Shown here piece after piece: positions 25,098 through 34,917 of a DNA stretch of 64,000 bases. Under the pieces are notes generated by a model that ran no database searches, was not told the DNA's origin, and saw only the letters and a program-made list of their open reading frames with translations. Source of the stretch: JAOUEA01 sp963821925 (lineage in GTDB: Bacteria > Actinomycetota > UBA4738 > HRBIN12); contig CAWGFO010000010.1 in the NCBI GenBank assembly GCA_963821925.1, positions 314,724 through 378,723 of the forward strand, read 5' to 3'. Every line of letters starts with the position of its first letter. Position 1 is the stretch's first letter. A program made the position numbers and the translations under genes.

Positions 25098-25781
25098 ATG
25101 TGTGCTGAGCGTGTCCTCGTGGTCGATGACGAAGCCATGGTGCGTGACGTCCTCATCCGCTACTTGGAGCTGGAGGGTTACGACGTCGCTGAGGCCGCCG
25201 ACGGTCGAGCCGCGCTCGAGCGGATCGCAGAACACGTCCCCGACATCGTGATCCTCGATCTGATGCTTCCCGAGATCGATGGGTATGACGTATTGCGTCA
25301 TGTGCGGCAGTCCTCGCGGATACCCGTGATCATGCTGACCGCTCGTGGCGAGGAGACGGACCGGATCGTCGGACTCGAGCTCGGCGCCGACGACTACATC
25401 ACGAAGCCGTTCAGTCCACGCGAGGTCGTCGCCCGTGTGCGCGCCGTCCTGCGCCGCACCGGCGAGGTCGCCTCAGGCCAGGAAGAACTGGTGTACGGCG
25501 ACCTCACGATCGATCGAGGCCGCCGTGAAGTCATCGTTGCCGGGGTGCCAGTGCCAACGACTCGAAAGGAGTTCGACCTCCTCGTGTTCCTGGCCTCATC
25601 CCCTGGGACGACCTTCACGCGGACGCAGCTGTTGGAAGAGGTCTGGGACTTCGCGTGGGACGGGGACTCTTCCACGGTGACGGTGCACATCCGACGTCTG
25701 CGCGAGAAGGTCGAGAAGGATCCGTCCGAGCCGCGGCGCATCGTCACAGTCTGGGGTGTCGGCTACAGGTTCGAGCCATGA
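25098..25781 (+). CDS. OmpR/PhoB-family response regulator
   Basis: A 227-residue two-domain regulator. The receiver domain has the acidic pair in VLVVDDE, the phospho-acceptor Asp54 in ILDLMLP and Lys103 in YITKPF; the C-terminal winged helix has TRKEFDLLVFLASSPGTTFTR and STVTVHIRRLREKVE, ending GVGYRFEP. The ATG at 25098 is where the family begins, with no coding potential before it. The stop overlaps the histidine kinase ATG by 4 bases, so the two form one operon. Confidence 0.95.
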   Translation: MCAERVLVVDDEAMVRDVLIRYLELEGYDVAEAADGRAALERIAEHVPDIVILDLMLPEIDGYDVLRHVRQSSRIPVIMLTARGEETDRIVGLELGADDYITKPFSPREVVARVRAVLRRTGEVASGQEELVYGDLTIDRGRREVIVAGVPVPTTRKEFDLLVFLASSPGTTFTRTQLLEEVWDFAWDGDSSTVTVHIRRLREKVEKDPSEPRRIVTVWGVGYRFEP

Positions 25782-26977
25782 GGCGCTGGCGTGCTTCCCT
25801 TGTGGTGGTCGCGGTGGTTGCCGCGGGAGCGCTCGGCACCGTCGTGGCCGGGCTGGCGATGGGCATGGGGTCGGATCTCGGGGGGATCGCGCGCGCATTG
25901 GTGCCAGCGGCCGCGCTCACCACGATCACCGCGGTCGCGGGGGCGAGGGCGCTAGCCCACCTGTCGCTCCGGGATCGGTTCTTGGGGATCGCAGTCATGG
26001 CCGCGGCTGTGGCACTCGTCAACGTGTTCGTGCTCAGCCGCCAGATGTTCGTGAGTGAACACGACGCAGCACTCGTGGCCGTGGTCGTCCTGTTCGCGAT
26101 CGGCGCGGGCGTGGCGGCCGCGCTCGTCGCCGCTCGACGTTCGACTGACGCATTGGAGGTCATCGCCGCAACTGCGAAGCGGCTGGGCGACGGTGATCTC
26201 GACGCACGAGTGGGGGAACTGGATGCTGGCGCAGAGCTCGATGCGCTCGGTCGTACGCTTGATGCGATGGCCTCGCGACTGCAGGAGTCGCGAGCGTCGG
26301 AGCGTCGTGCCGAGGACACCCGTCGCGATCTGATCACAGCGGTATCTCACGACCTTCGTACGCCTCTCGCCTCCCTGCGCGCGATGGTGGAGGCGATCGA
26401 AGATGGCGTGGTGGATGATCTGCCGACCCTCCAGCGCTACGTCGGCCAGATGCACCGCTCGGTCGACCAGCTCGTCACGATGGTGGATGACCTGTTCGAA
26501 CTCGTGCAACTCGATGCCGGAGTGATCCAGGCCGAGGAGCGTCACGTGGCGCTCACGGATGCGGTCACCTCGGCCGTTTCGACCGTCGCCTCGTCCGCGC
26601 AGGCGAAGGGCCTGCGGCTCGAGACGGAACTCGTGGGTGTGTCCGGCGTGACCTGCTCGCCCCACCTGGTACGTGTTCTGCAGAACCTGCTGACGAACGC
26701 CGTAAGGCACACACCGACCGACGGCACGATTCGCCTGGAGGCGCGGCGCTCAGGCGATGCACTGCAGCTTTGCGTCGCGGATACCGGTATCGGCGTCGCG
26801 CCCGAGGATGTCACGAGGATCTTCGAGCCCTTCTATCGGAGTGACCCGGCCCGGTCGGGCCCTGGGTCGGGGCTTGGCTTGACACTGGCCAAGCGGATCG
26901 TCGAAAGCTTGGGTGGCAAGATCGCAGCGGTGGATGCAGGCAGGGGTGCTCGATTCGAGATCGCGATCCCCCTCTGA
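25778..26977 (+). CDS. sensor histidine kinase
   Basis: A 399-residue membrane kinase. Four hydrophobic segments lie in the first 118 residues with very short outside loops, so it may sense within the membrane. A HAMP domain (about 120-175) follows, then HisKA with His191 in VSHDLRTPL, and HATPase with NLLTNAVRHTP, ADTGIGV and GSGLGLTLAKRIVE. It partners with the response regulator it overlaps. Regulated genes are not evident; the adjacent secreted protein and TetR/ClC operon are candidates. Confidence 0.94.
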   Translation: MRRWRASLVVVAVVAAGALGTVVAGLAMGMGSDLGGIARALVPAAALTTITAVAGARALAHLSLRDRFLGIAVMAAAVALVNVFVLSRQMFVSEHDAALVAVVVLFAIGAGVAAALVAARRSTDALEVIAATAKRLGDGDLDARVGELDAGAELDALGRTLDAMASRLQESRASERRAEDTRRDLITAVSHDLRTPLASLRAMVEAIEDGVVDDLPTLQRYVGQMHRSVDQLVTMVDDLFELVQLDAGVIQAEERHVALTDAVTSAVSTVASSAQAKGLRLETELVGVSGVTCSPHLVRVLQNLLTNAVRHTPTDGTIRLEARRSGDALQLCVADTGIGVAPEDVTRIFEPFYRSDPARSGPGSGLGLTLAKRIVESLGGKIAAVDAGRGARFEIAIPL

Positions 26978-27004
26978 CAAAACCGACTGGTCAGTTTGTA
27001 TGAT
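26974..27004 (+). promoter_or_regulatory. TetR operator and promoter for tetR-clc
   Basis: AAACCGACTGGTCAGTTT (26980-26997) is an 18-bp inverted repeat with two mismatches, a typical TetR-family operator. It fills the spacer between CTGACA (26974-26979) and TATGAT (26999-27004), so repressor binding would exclude polymerase. The -10 ends 7 bases before the GTG of tetR, predicting a leaderless transcript. Confidence 0.75.
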
Positions 27005-27011
27005 CTAGCTC

Positions 27012-27608
27012 GTGCCACGCCTCACGCCAGAAGCGAAGACCGAGCGGCGGCAACGGCTCATCGATGCGGCCCGTCGCTGCCTCGCGGAACGGAGTTTCCG
27101 GTCCGTGACCGTTGATGACGTCTGTGCCGAGGCGGGGGTGAGCAAGGGCGCCTTCTATGGGTACTTCCACCAGAAGCAAGATCTGCTCCTTGCGCTTCTC
27201 GACGACGAAGACGTCGCGATGCGCCGTCTCATGCAGCACTTGGAGGACGCGCACATAAGCGGCGTCGAGCGGCTGCGCCGATTCGCTCAGGCGATGGTCG
27301 AACGCGGTTCGGATCGATCCGGCCTGCAGCTCCAGACGGATCTGTGGGTGGAGATGGCGACCGAACCCGTCGTGCGGAGGCTGTGGGCGGACGCCTTGCG
27401 GCAGCGTCGTGCGGTCCTCGGTGCCTGGGTCGAGGAAGGCGTGGCCAAGGGAGAGCTCGCAGAGATCCCCGGGAATGCGTTCGCGGCGATCCTTCTCGCG
27501 CTCGGTGAGGGGTTGCCGCTGCATGCCGGGCTGGATCCGACTGGGTTCCGCTGGCCGAACGTGGCCAAGGTGCTGGATGCCCTCCTCGAGGGGATCCGGC
27601 GAACGTGA
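27012..27608 (+). CDS. TetR/AcrR-family repressor
   Basis: A 198-residue regulator with the N-terminal TetR helix-turn-helix (RQRLIDAARRCLAER, VTVDDVCAEAGVSKGAFYGYF) and a ligand domain of unknown specificity. The GTG start lies where transcription should begin, directly after the -10 box. The palindrome within its own promoter implies autorepression. It overlaps the ClC channel gene by 4 bases, so the pair is co-transcribed and the ligand probably relates to ion or acid stress. That link is inference. Confidence 0.92.
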   Translation: MPRLTPEAKTERRQRLIDAARRCLAERSFRSVTVDDVCAEAGVSKGAFYGYFHQKQDLLLALLDDEDVAMRRLMQHLEDAHISGVERLRRFAQAMVERGSDRSGLQLQTDLWVEMATEPVVRRLWADALRQRRAVLGAWVEEGVAKGELAEIPGNAFAAILLALGEGLPLHAGLDPTGFRWPNVAKVLDALLEGIRRT

Positions 27609-29307
27609 GCGGTTCGTCCGGCGAGTCGCGCATCCGGCGGATGCGCCCTGAGACAGCCGACCGGCTCCGGCGTGTTCGACAGCGGTGGAGCGAGACGCTC
27701 CTGCTTGCGGGTATCACCGGTGCCGTCACCGGGTTCGCGGTCGCGATCTTTGACCTCGTCGTGGCTGATCAGCTATTCGCGCGGATCCGCAACCTGAGTG
27801 CTCCGTGGATCTGGGTCGCTCCGGCGATCGGGCTGGGGCTTACCTGGGCGACGCTCCGTTGGCTCGGTCACCGCGCGTCGCCGAGCACCTCAGACGACTA
27901 CATCCAGAACTTCCACGAGCAGATCGCCGGATGCCACTTCGCGCGGTGCCGGCGAAAGTGCTGGCGAGCGTCGCGACGCTCGGGTTCGGCGGTGCGCTCG
28001 GATATGAGGGACCCTCGATCTACATCGGTGCGGCTGCGGGAACGTGGTTGCAGCGGCGTTTCCGACGCATCTTCGGGATCGAGGACGCAAAGCTCCTGAT
28101 GATCGTTGGTGCCGCAGCTGGCGTCGCCGCGATCTTCCGGACGCCGCTCACCGGCGCCTTGTTCGCGATCGAGGTTCCCTATCAACAGGATCAGGCGCGC
28201 CGGGCTGCGATGCCTGCCCTCATCGGAGCAGCGACGTCCTACCTCACGTTCGTCCTGGTGCGCGGCACCGAGCGCGTGATCCCCGTGTCGGGCCAGCCCT
28301 CATTCCGGCTCGCGGACCTGCTCGGTGCTCTCGTCGTCGGCGTGCTCTGTGGCGCGGGCGCGCGCGGGTTCGCGTTGCTGGCCGGGTGGTCGAAGACGCT
28401 CAACGCGCGGTTACCGAAGTGGGCGAGCTGGGCGATCGGCGGCGGATCGATGGCGATCCTGATCGCCCTGTCGGTGTCGCTGTTCCAGGAGCCGCTGGCC
28501 ATGGGTCCGGGCTACGGATCGATACTGCGCGTGGAGAGCCCAACCATGGATCTAGAACTGATCGCCGCGCTGTTCGTCATCCGCGCCCTGGCATCCTCAG
28601 CGACGATCGCCGGCGGGGGCGCGGGAGGGGTCTTCATCCCTCTTGTCACCCAGGGAGCGCTGCTCGGTCGCTTCGTCGGCGGGATCGCTCACGTGCCGGA
28701 GGTCACGCTCCTACCGTTGGTCGGGGCAGCGGCATTCCTCGGCGCGGGGTATCGAGTGCCGATCGCGGCGGTGGTGTTCGTGGCGGAGTCGACTGGCCGG
28801 GCAGGGTTCATCGTTCCTGGCGTGATCGCCACGGTCGTGGCGCAACTCATGATGGGCTCGTCGTCGGTCACGCCGTATCAAGTGCCGATCCGAGGTGGCC
28901 ATGTCGAGCAACGCTTGCGCCTTGCAGTCTCGGAGGTGATGCGCCGGCCGGCGGTCACCGTTGACGCGGGTGCGCGGATCGACGCGCGGATCGACGCGGT
29001 GTTCGTTCGCGCGCGTGAAACGAGCGTGCCGGTGGTGCGCCCAGGCGGGAGCTACGACGGGATGCTGCGGCTCGCGGATATCTCGGCGGTGCGCGCTCAC
29101 GAGCGCGAGGCCGAACGTGTTGGCGATCTGTCGATTCCGACGCCGGCGGTGGCGCCGACATGGACCTTGAAGGATGCGGTCGCCGCGATGGAGGAGTCGG
29201 AGGTCGATTGCCTCGCGGTGGTGGAGGGCACGGTGGTGATCGGCGTGGTGGCGCTCAACGATGCCTTGCGACTGGACGAAGTGATGCGCCGCGCCCGCGG
29301 TCGTTAG
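27605..29307 (+). pseudogene. ClC-family chloride channel/transporter with CBS domains, one frameshift
   Basis: A ClC protein of about 567 residues split by a single-base-type frameshift near 27930. The first part gives LLLAGITGAVTGFAV and ends at DDYIQNFHEQIAG; the second continues with KVLASVATLGFGGALGYEGPSIYIGA, the ClC GxxxxEGP filter motif containing the gating glutamate, and GGGAGGVFIPL. After the channel come two CBS domains (about 28.93-29.3 kb). It moves chloride, probably in exchange for protons. Only one base is wrong, so a sequence error is quite possible. The GTG start overlaps tetR. Confidence 0.85.
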
Positions 29308-29611
29308 CCGCTTGACGGACCCGCGCCGGGAGCCAGCCGTCCTTCGACCGTGGACATCGAAACCGAGGGCTTCGCCCGGCTCTTTCGAACACGACCAGCG
29401 CGGCGGGCGGCTCGCCCGAAGCCCGCATCGCCATCACGGCGTCCTTCGACTCCCAGACAGTGACGATCCGCCAGGTCCCGTCCTCGGTCCGAAGGAGGGA
29501 GGACTCGATGAAACCAGCCGGAATGCGGCCTCCTGTGACCTCCTCCCAGGTCGAACGGAGGTCCGTCTCTCGGGCGGCTTCAACCCCCGCTTCCACGATG
29601 GTCACGAACAT
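29304..29611 (-). pseudogene. ABM-type (antibiotic biosynthesis monooxygenase fold) protein, frameshifted tail
   Basis: A protein of about 100 residues of the dimeric alpha-beta barrel fold: MFVTIVEAGVEAARETDLRSTW, GFIESSLLRTEDGTWRIVTVWESKDAVMAM. The frame as read runs to 29255 inside the ClC gene; with one base shift near 29355 it ends STVEGRLAPGAGPSSG and a TAA at 29304-29306, giving clean convergent ends with ClC. I prefer the latter. It could be a small monooxygenase or a ligand-binding protein. Confidence 0.6.
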
Positions 29612-29688
29612 GCGCACCACCCTGGCACAGGGTGGGAGGCCGCTCAATCCAGTTCCCGCCGGTGCTGCGTGCGTGTCAAGATGCGCCG

Positions 29689-31338
29689 ATGGAGACCACG
29701 GATCTCCTGATCGCAGGTCGCGAGGCGTTCGCCTCGCAGGATTGGGCGGGCACGGTCGAGGCCCTCGGGTCGGCCGGTGCGCTCCCGCCCGACGCGAGCG
29801 AGGCGCTCGCGACGGCCCGCTGGTGGCTCGACGACCCCGGCGGTGCGATCGCCGCGTGGGAGGACGCCTACAACGGCATACCTGCGTCAGGCGCGGCACA
29901 CGCCGCGGGCCGCATCACGGGTTGCGGTCGACGATCGCGCGCGAGTACACGTCGGTGTTCGGCAACGCGGTCGCGGCCAACGGCTGGCTCCAGCTGGCGA
30001 CCGATGCGCTGCGCGACGACGAGCCGTGCGCCGAGCGCGGCTGGATCGCGCTCGCCGAGGCCGAGCGCGACGCACGATCCGGCCACGGCGATCGCGCCTG
30101 CCGAGCAGGCGCTCGAGATCGCGCGCGTCGTTCGGCGACACGCGAGCTCGAGATCCACGCGCTGTCGGCGATGGGCATCGGCCGGGTGCGCGAGGGACGG
30201 ATCAGCGACGGGATGGACCACCTCGACGCCGCGCTCGCCGCGGCGACCGCCGGCGGCGAGACGAGGACCCGCGCGTGCTCGGCGACGTCTTCTGCGACGT
30301 GGTTGAGGCCTGCACGCTCACCGCGGACATGTCGCGCGTCGAGCGATGGCTCGAGGTGTTCAACGCCTACATGGAGCGCCACCAGCATCCGCCGCTGCTG
30401 TCGTTCTGCATGGTGTGCGACGCCGAGGACCAGCTCCAGAAGGGGGAGTGGGACAAGGCCGAGGAGACCCTGGTCGCCGCGCTCGAGCCGATCAAGGCGG
30501 GCATCCAGCGCGCGCGCTGCGTGCACCCGGCGGCGCTGCTCACCTCGATCCGCGTCGCGCAGAGCCGCTTCGAGGAGGCCGACCAGCTCGTCAACGGGTC
30601 TCGAGGACCTGCCCGAGATGACGATCCCGCGGGCATCGCTGTTCCTGGCTCGCGGCGAGTCGGCGGTCGCCGTCGCCGAGCTGCACCGGCGGCTGAACGT
30701 CGTGGGCCGCGACAACCTGCTCGCGGCCTCGATGCTGGGCGCCCTCGTCGAGGCCGAGATCGCCCACGGCGACCTCGCGGCGGCCGCCGACGCCGCGAAG
30801 CAGCTCGACGTCGCTGGCGCAGGGCTCGGAGCGCGAGCGCGACCGCGCCGACGCCGCGCTCGCGCTCGGGCGCGTGGCGGCCGCGACCGGCGACGACGCT
30901 CGCCCGACCTGGAGCGGGCGCTCGAGATCTACGGACGGCTCGAGATGCCGCTGCAGGCTGCCCAGACGCGCGTCGAGATCGCCCGCACGGTGCGCGCCAC
31001 CGAGCCGGCGCTTGGCGATCGAGGAGGCCCGCGTGGCGCTGTCGACGTTCGACGAGATCGGGGCGGTTCGCGACGCCGACATCGCGGCGAGCCTGCTGCG
31101 CGACCTCGGCGCGACCGGCCGCGCGGGCCCCAAGGGCCTCGAGCGCCTGACCAAGCGCGAGCGCGAGATCCTCGCGCTGCTCGGCCAGGGCCTCACGAAC
31201 GCCGAGATCGCCGCACGGCTGTTCATCTCCACCAAGACTGCAGCGCACCACGTCAGCAACGTCCTGGCCAAGCTGGGCGTACGCAACCGCTCGGAGGCCG
31301 CCGCCTACGCGCACCGGTACCTTTCCGAGGCGAAATAG
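29689..31338 (+). pseudogene. LuxR-family regulator with TPR-like domain, many frameshifts
   Basis: Joined across frames, the gene gives a regulator of about 550 residues. It starts METTDLLIAGREAFASQDWA, continues through a helical repeat region, and ends with a LuxR domain (LTKREREILALLGQGLTNAE, then STKTAAHHVSNVLAKLGVRNRS). It lacks the ATPase of the LAL proteins. At least eight frame changes occur between 29.88 and 31.02 kb, while the protein sequence within each piece stays well conserved; that pattern fits sequencing indels better than decay. It leads the SRPBCC, cupin and lactonase genes. Confidence 0.75.
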
Positions 31339-31409
31339 GCAATCCTCCCGATCCTTCCGGGGCCGGCTCCCGCATCGTGGCTGCAACGAGACCACGAGGA
31401 GGTGGCCCC

Positions 31410-31955
31410 ATGGGAACGAAGCAGCAGCTGGAGGACGGGCGGATCGACATGCCCGACCTGGTCGTATCGCACAGCGCGAGCGTTCCGCCCGCGCGGATCT
31501 ACGCGACGCTCGCGGACCTGTCGACCCACACGACGTGGGCCGGCAGCATGCACGGCAAGAAGAACTTCGGTCTCCGCACGCTGGAGGCCTCGGCGGACCC
31601 GGCGGTCGTGGGGACGGAGTTCCGGCAGCACGGGCGCCGACCCGATGGGGTCGTTCACCGACCGGTCGGTCGTGACCGAGGCGACGAGCCCCTCGGTGTT
31701 CGAGTTCGTGACCGAAGGGCACCTCGAGCCCAAGAAGCGGGCAAGCCGGCATGCGACACGCGCATCACGTACCGCTTCGAGATCGCCCCGGCAGGAGCCG
31801 GTAGCACGGTGACCTACCGCGTGCACATCTCGAAGTGGACGAACGCGCCCGCGGCGCTGCGCTCGGCGGCGCTCCGGCCGATCGCACGCATGGCGACGAA
31901 GAGCTACGCGAAGAAGATGCTCCGCAACCTGGCGACCTACGCCTCGGAGCACTGA
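31410..31955 (+). pseudogene. SRPBCC family protein, two frameshifts
   Basis: A homologue of the island A gene at 18825: PPARIYATLADLSTHTTWAG, GTEFR-, then in another frame GSFTDRSVVTEATSPSVFEFVTE, then back to TRITYRFEIAPAGAGSTVTY and a C-terminal LRNLATYASEH. Frame changes fall near 31630 and 31745. The ATG follows GAGGAGGTGG at good spacing. The intact length would be about 180 residues. Probable role: binding or cyclising a hydrophobic small molecule. Confidence 0.75.
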
Positions 31956-31971
31956 GAGAAGGAGGAGAGTC

Positions 31972-32226
31972 ATGAAGACACGTAGATGGGTCGTGGGGAT
32001 GGGCGCGGCGGCGGTGCTCGCGACGGCCGCACCCGCACACGCGAGTTCACCCACGGCGAGCTGCATCGGCCAGCAGTTGTCGGTCTATGGCCCGGCATAC
32101 GGCGCCGAGCTTGGCGCGGCCGTCTCATACGAGGCCCGGAACCCCTCGGTCTTGGGCGCGTCGAACCTTGGCGGTTGGGCGAGCGTCGCGGCACGGTCGC
32201 CACGGGACGCCTGCCCGGTGGATTGA
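31972..32226 (+). CDS. small secreted protein
   Basis: An 84-residue precursor with a clear signal peptide (MKTRRWVVGMGAAAVLATAAPAHA). The mature peptide has about 60 residues with two cysteines (SCIG and ACPV) that could form one disulfide. Strong GGAGGAG ribosome site. No family recognised. It is 17 bases after the SRPBCC gene and likely in its operon. The end may be affected by the frameshifts common in this region. Confidence 0.6.
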   Translation: MKTRRWVVGMGAAAVLATAAPAHASSPTASCIGQQLSVYGPAYGAELGAAVSYEARNPSVLGASNLGGWASVAARSPRDACPVD

Positions 32227-32295
32227 AGAAGCCGACTCGTTCGCGGACGGGATCGAGAGAAGACTGAGCGACGGCGACGGGAAGGGAGAAGAGCG

Positions 32296-32661
32296 ATGGG
32301 GAAGGTATCGAAGGACTCGACGGCTGAGCCGATCGAGGCGCCGGGCTTCGAGGGTCGCTACGGGGAGACCGAGGGGTACACGATCGGGTTCGAGCGTTAC
32401 ACCGAGCATGCTGACATGACCCCGTTGTTCGTGGGTCTGCCGGACGACAGGTGCCAGTCCCCGCACTGGGGTTACGTGGTCAAGGGGAAGCTCGTGTACC
32501 ACACCGCCGACGGCGACATCGAGATCACCGACGGCGAGGCCTACTACGTCGGGCCCGGCCACACGCCGGAGATCTTCCCGAACACCGAGATCGTGGAGTT
32601 CAGCCCGACCGCCGAGCTGAACGAGACGATGGAGGTCGTCACGAAGAACATGGAGGGGTAG
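32296..32661 (+). CDS. cupin-domain protein
   Basis: A 121-residue single cupin. The barrel motifs are SPHWGYVVKGKLVYHTADGD and YYVGPGHTPEIFPNTEIVEFSP, giving histidines that could hold a metal. Many similar proteins are small-molecule binders or isomerases. A GGGAAGGGAGAAGAG ribosome site precedes the ATG. The frame is intact, unlike most neighbours. It shares a direction with the SRPBCC, secreted and lactonase genes. Confidence 0.8.
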   Translation: MGKVSKDSTAEPIEAPGFEGRYGETEGYTIGFERYTEHADMTPLFVGLPDDRCQSPHWGYVVKGKLVYHTADGDIEITDGEAYYVGPGHTPEIFPNTEIVEFSPTAELNETMEVVTKNMEG

Positions 32662-32817
32662 CGCCCGGCACCCTGTCAAGAGCGAACTGGCCGAGCCTCG
32701 CGCTCGGCCAGTTCGGCTGCCACGGGTCCTTCCTCCGCATCTTCGTGGGATCCGCGTAACGCTTCGCGCGCGCCGGAGGGACGGTGTCCTCGTCCGGAAC
32801 CAAGGAAGGGGGACACC

Positions 32818-33840
32818 ATGGAGACCTCCATGGAAGGCGCGGTGTTCGTCCAGACGAACGCAGCGCACAACGAGGTGATCGCGTACGCGCGCGACGCCGC
32901 AGGGATGCTCACGCACGCGGGCACGTTCGCGACCGGCGGGGCCGGCAACGACGAGGCGCACCTGCCGTCGCAGGGCTCGGTCACGCTCGACGAGGGACCG
33001 CCGCCACCTACTGGTGACCAACGTGGCCAGCAACGACGTGAGCGTCTTCGCCGTGAATGGCGGGATGCTCGAGCTGACCAAGACCGTGCCGGTCGGCGCG
33101 GCCCCGCGGAGCATCGCGGAGCACGACGGTCTCGTCGCTCGTACTCAACACCGGTGACGCGACGATCCAGATCTTCCGTCTCGTCGACGGCGATCTGGTG
33201 CCGGTCGACGGCGCGACGCGAACGCTGTCGACCCCCGACGGCGCACAGGTGGGCTTCACTCCCGACGGCCGCGCGCTCGTCGCGACCGAGCGCGGCGGCG
33301 ACAAGCTCTCCGCCTTCGCCGTCGGCATGGACGGGATGCTCGGCGAGCCGCGCACGATCGACTCGCTCGGCGCCACGCCGTACGGGTTCGCGATCTCGCC
33401 GGACGGCACGCTCGTCGTGACCGAGGCGTTCCGCGCCGAGAAGGGCGCGGCCGCGGCGTCGAGCTACCGGGTGGACGGCGACACGATCACGCCGGGCACC
33501 GCGAGCGTCGGCAACGGTCGCAGCGAGATCTGCTGGGCCGTGATCTCCAACGACGGCCGCTACGCGTTCACGACGAACTTCGCCGACGGCGCCGTGTCGC
33601 GCTACGCGATCGGCATGGACGGCGGGCTCACCCTCGAGGACGCCACCGCCGGCATCACCGAGGACGGCCGACCCGGCCTCCGGGACGAGGACCTGTCCGA
33701 CGACGGCCGGTTCCTCTACGCGATCGACGCGGACCAGGGCCAGATCGTGGCGTGGTCCGTCGACGGAGCGCAGCCGCCTTTCGATGGTCGGCTCCTGGGA
33801 CGGCGCGCCGACGACCGTCGCGGGCCTGGCTGCCGTCTGA
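32818..33840 (+). pseudogene. beta-propeller lactonase-like protein (YncE/Pgl type), frameshifted
   Basis: A protein of about 340 residues made of propeller blades: VFVQTNAAHNEVIAYARDA, LLVTNVASNDVSVFAVNGG, GFTPDGRALVATERGGDKLSAFAVG, FAISPDGTLVVTE, SNDGRYAFTTNFADGAVSRYAIG, LSDDGRFLYAID. This matches seven-bladed lactonase / 6-phosphogluconolactonase-like proteins. Frame changes lie near 33000, 33125 and 33775; the last restores a natural end at 33838-33840. No signal peptide is seen, so it may act in the cytoplasm. The stop overlaps the next start. Confidence 0.7.
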
Positions 33841-34284
33841 TGCGGCTCGAGCCCTTCTACCGGGTGACGTTCACGACGCCCGAGTCGTGGAACGTCACCC
33901 GGAAGGGCGGCTCCGGTGCCGAGGGACAGAGCTTCCTGATCGCCGAGGGGCGCGCCGAGGGCCGCCTCTCGGCGCGGTACCGCGCCGCCAACTACCCGCG
34001 CCGTCGCGTCGACGGCGCGCTCGAGCCGGAGTTCCGCGGCGTCGCTCGAGACCGATGATGGCGCGACGATCCTCTTCCACTGGGAAGGGTTGGCGTCGTT
34101 GACCGACTCCGGCATGCGACAGCTGCTCGGCACGATCCAGCACGTGAGCGACGACGAGCGGTACCGCTGGCTGAACGATCGCGTGTGCACCGTCGAGGGC
34201 GAGGTCCGTCCGCGATCGGATGGCTCGGGGTTCGACGTGGTCCTGGAAGTCAGCGAGATGCTCTGGGAGCCGGTGTCTGGCTAG
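33840..34284 (+). pseudogene. DUF3237-like protein, one frameshift
   Basis: About 147 residues: MRLEPFYRVTFTTPESW, GRAEGRLSARYRAANYPRRR, then after a frame change near 34045 DDGATILFHWEGLASL and HVSDDERYRWLNDRVCTVEGE. The RAxNxPRRRxDG and DDERYRWLND blocks recall the DUF3237 family of small beta-barrels found near catabolic genes. The start overlaps the lactonase stop by one base, so the two are coupled. Function unknown. Confidence 0.65.
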
Positions 34285-34718
34285 CCAGCGGGCTCGGGGT
34301 CGTAGCGAACGATCGAGAGTTGTCTATCCAACTTCACGATTCGGGAAGCGTGAGCCAAAGGAAAACGAAAGCCGAGGAGCATACGAATCGCGATGCTCGG
34401 TAACGCCAACGGGCCGACGATGTCCGACGAGTAGGCGTGGAGATCTACCTCCGCGCTCAGGAACAAGTACCCGGCGATTCCCAGGAGGATGCTCCTCTCG
34501 AGGTCCGTCCCGCGACGGCTGCGGACGGCCCATGTCGCGCGGACGAGCGCGATCAGGGCTACCGCAAGTGCTCTAGCCAGGAAGTTGTGAACCTGATCCG
34601 CCTCGATTCCCACGATCGAGAGCAAGGCGTGCGGCACCAGGAGATAACCGACAGATGTCACTACGAACAGGACTGCCACGAATGGGGCCACGATCGCCTG
34701 CACCCTGTTCTTGCGCAC
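34281..34718 (-). CDS. four-span membrane protein of unknown function
   Basis: A 145-residue integral membrane protein with about four hydrophobic segments (VAPFVAVLFVVTSVGYLLVPH, LARALAVALIALVRA, SILLGIAGYLFLSAEVD, IVGPLALPSIAIRMLLG). The start is GTG, with AGTAGG upstream. It is convergent with the DUF3237-like gene, the two stops overlapping by 4 bases. The frame is intact. No family can be named with confidence. Confidence 0.65.
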   Translation of the reverse strand: MRKNRVQAIVAPFVAVLFVVTSVGYLLVPHALLSIVGIEADQVHNFLARALAVALIALVRATWAVRSRRGTDLERSILLGIAGYLFLSAEVDLHAYSSDIVGPLALPSIAIRMLLGFRFPLAHASRIVKLDRQLSIVRYDPEPAG

Positions 34719-34865
34719 CTACTGACTGTACGGGCACTGTATCGCCACAGCGATCCTTTGGTGATTGTGAGCGACGCACATTCGTCCAGTGGGAACGCTC
34801 TTGCAGCGTCGGATAGAGGCCTGGTGTGCTACGTCGCAGGGCAAGCCAGTACTCCCCAGAAGCCT

Positions 34866-34904
34866 GTAGCCTGCGGGTCGGTGCGCCGGGAAGACTGGTC
34901 GGCA
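34866..34904 (+). ncRNA. putative structured leader (riboswitch-like) of the APC permease, copy A
   Basis: The segment runs from TAGCCTGCGGGTCGG to GCGCCGGGAAGACTGG and TCGGCA, ending 13 bases before the permease GTG; the last bases touch the AGAAGGAG ribosome site. A second copy at 36375-36413 shares 21 of 22 core bases. Repetition plus position directly over a ribosome site suggest a ligand-sensing RNA. The class is not identified. Confidence 0.5.
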
Positions 34905-34917
34905 GAAGGAGTCGACC

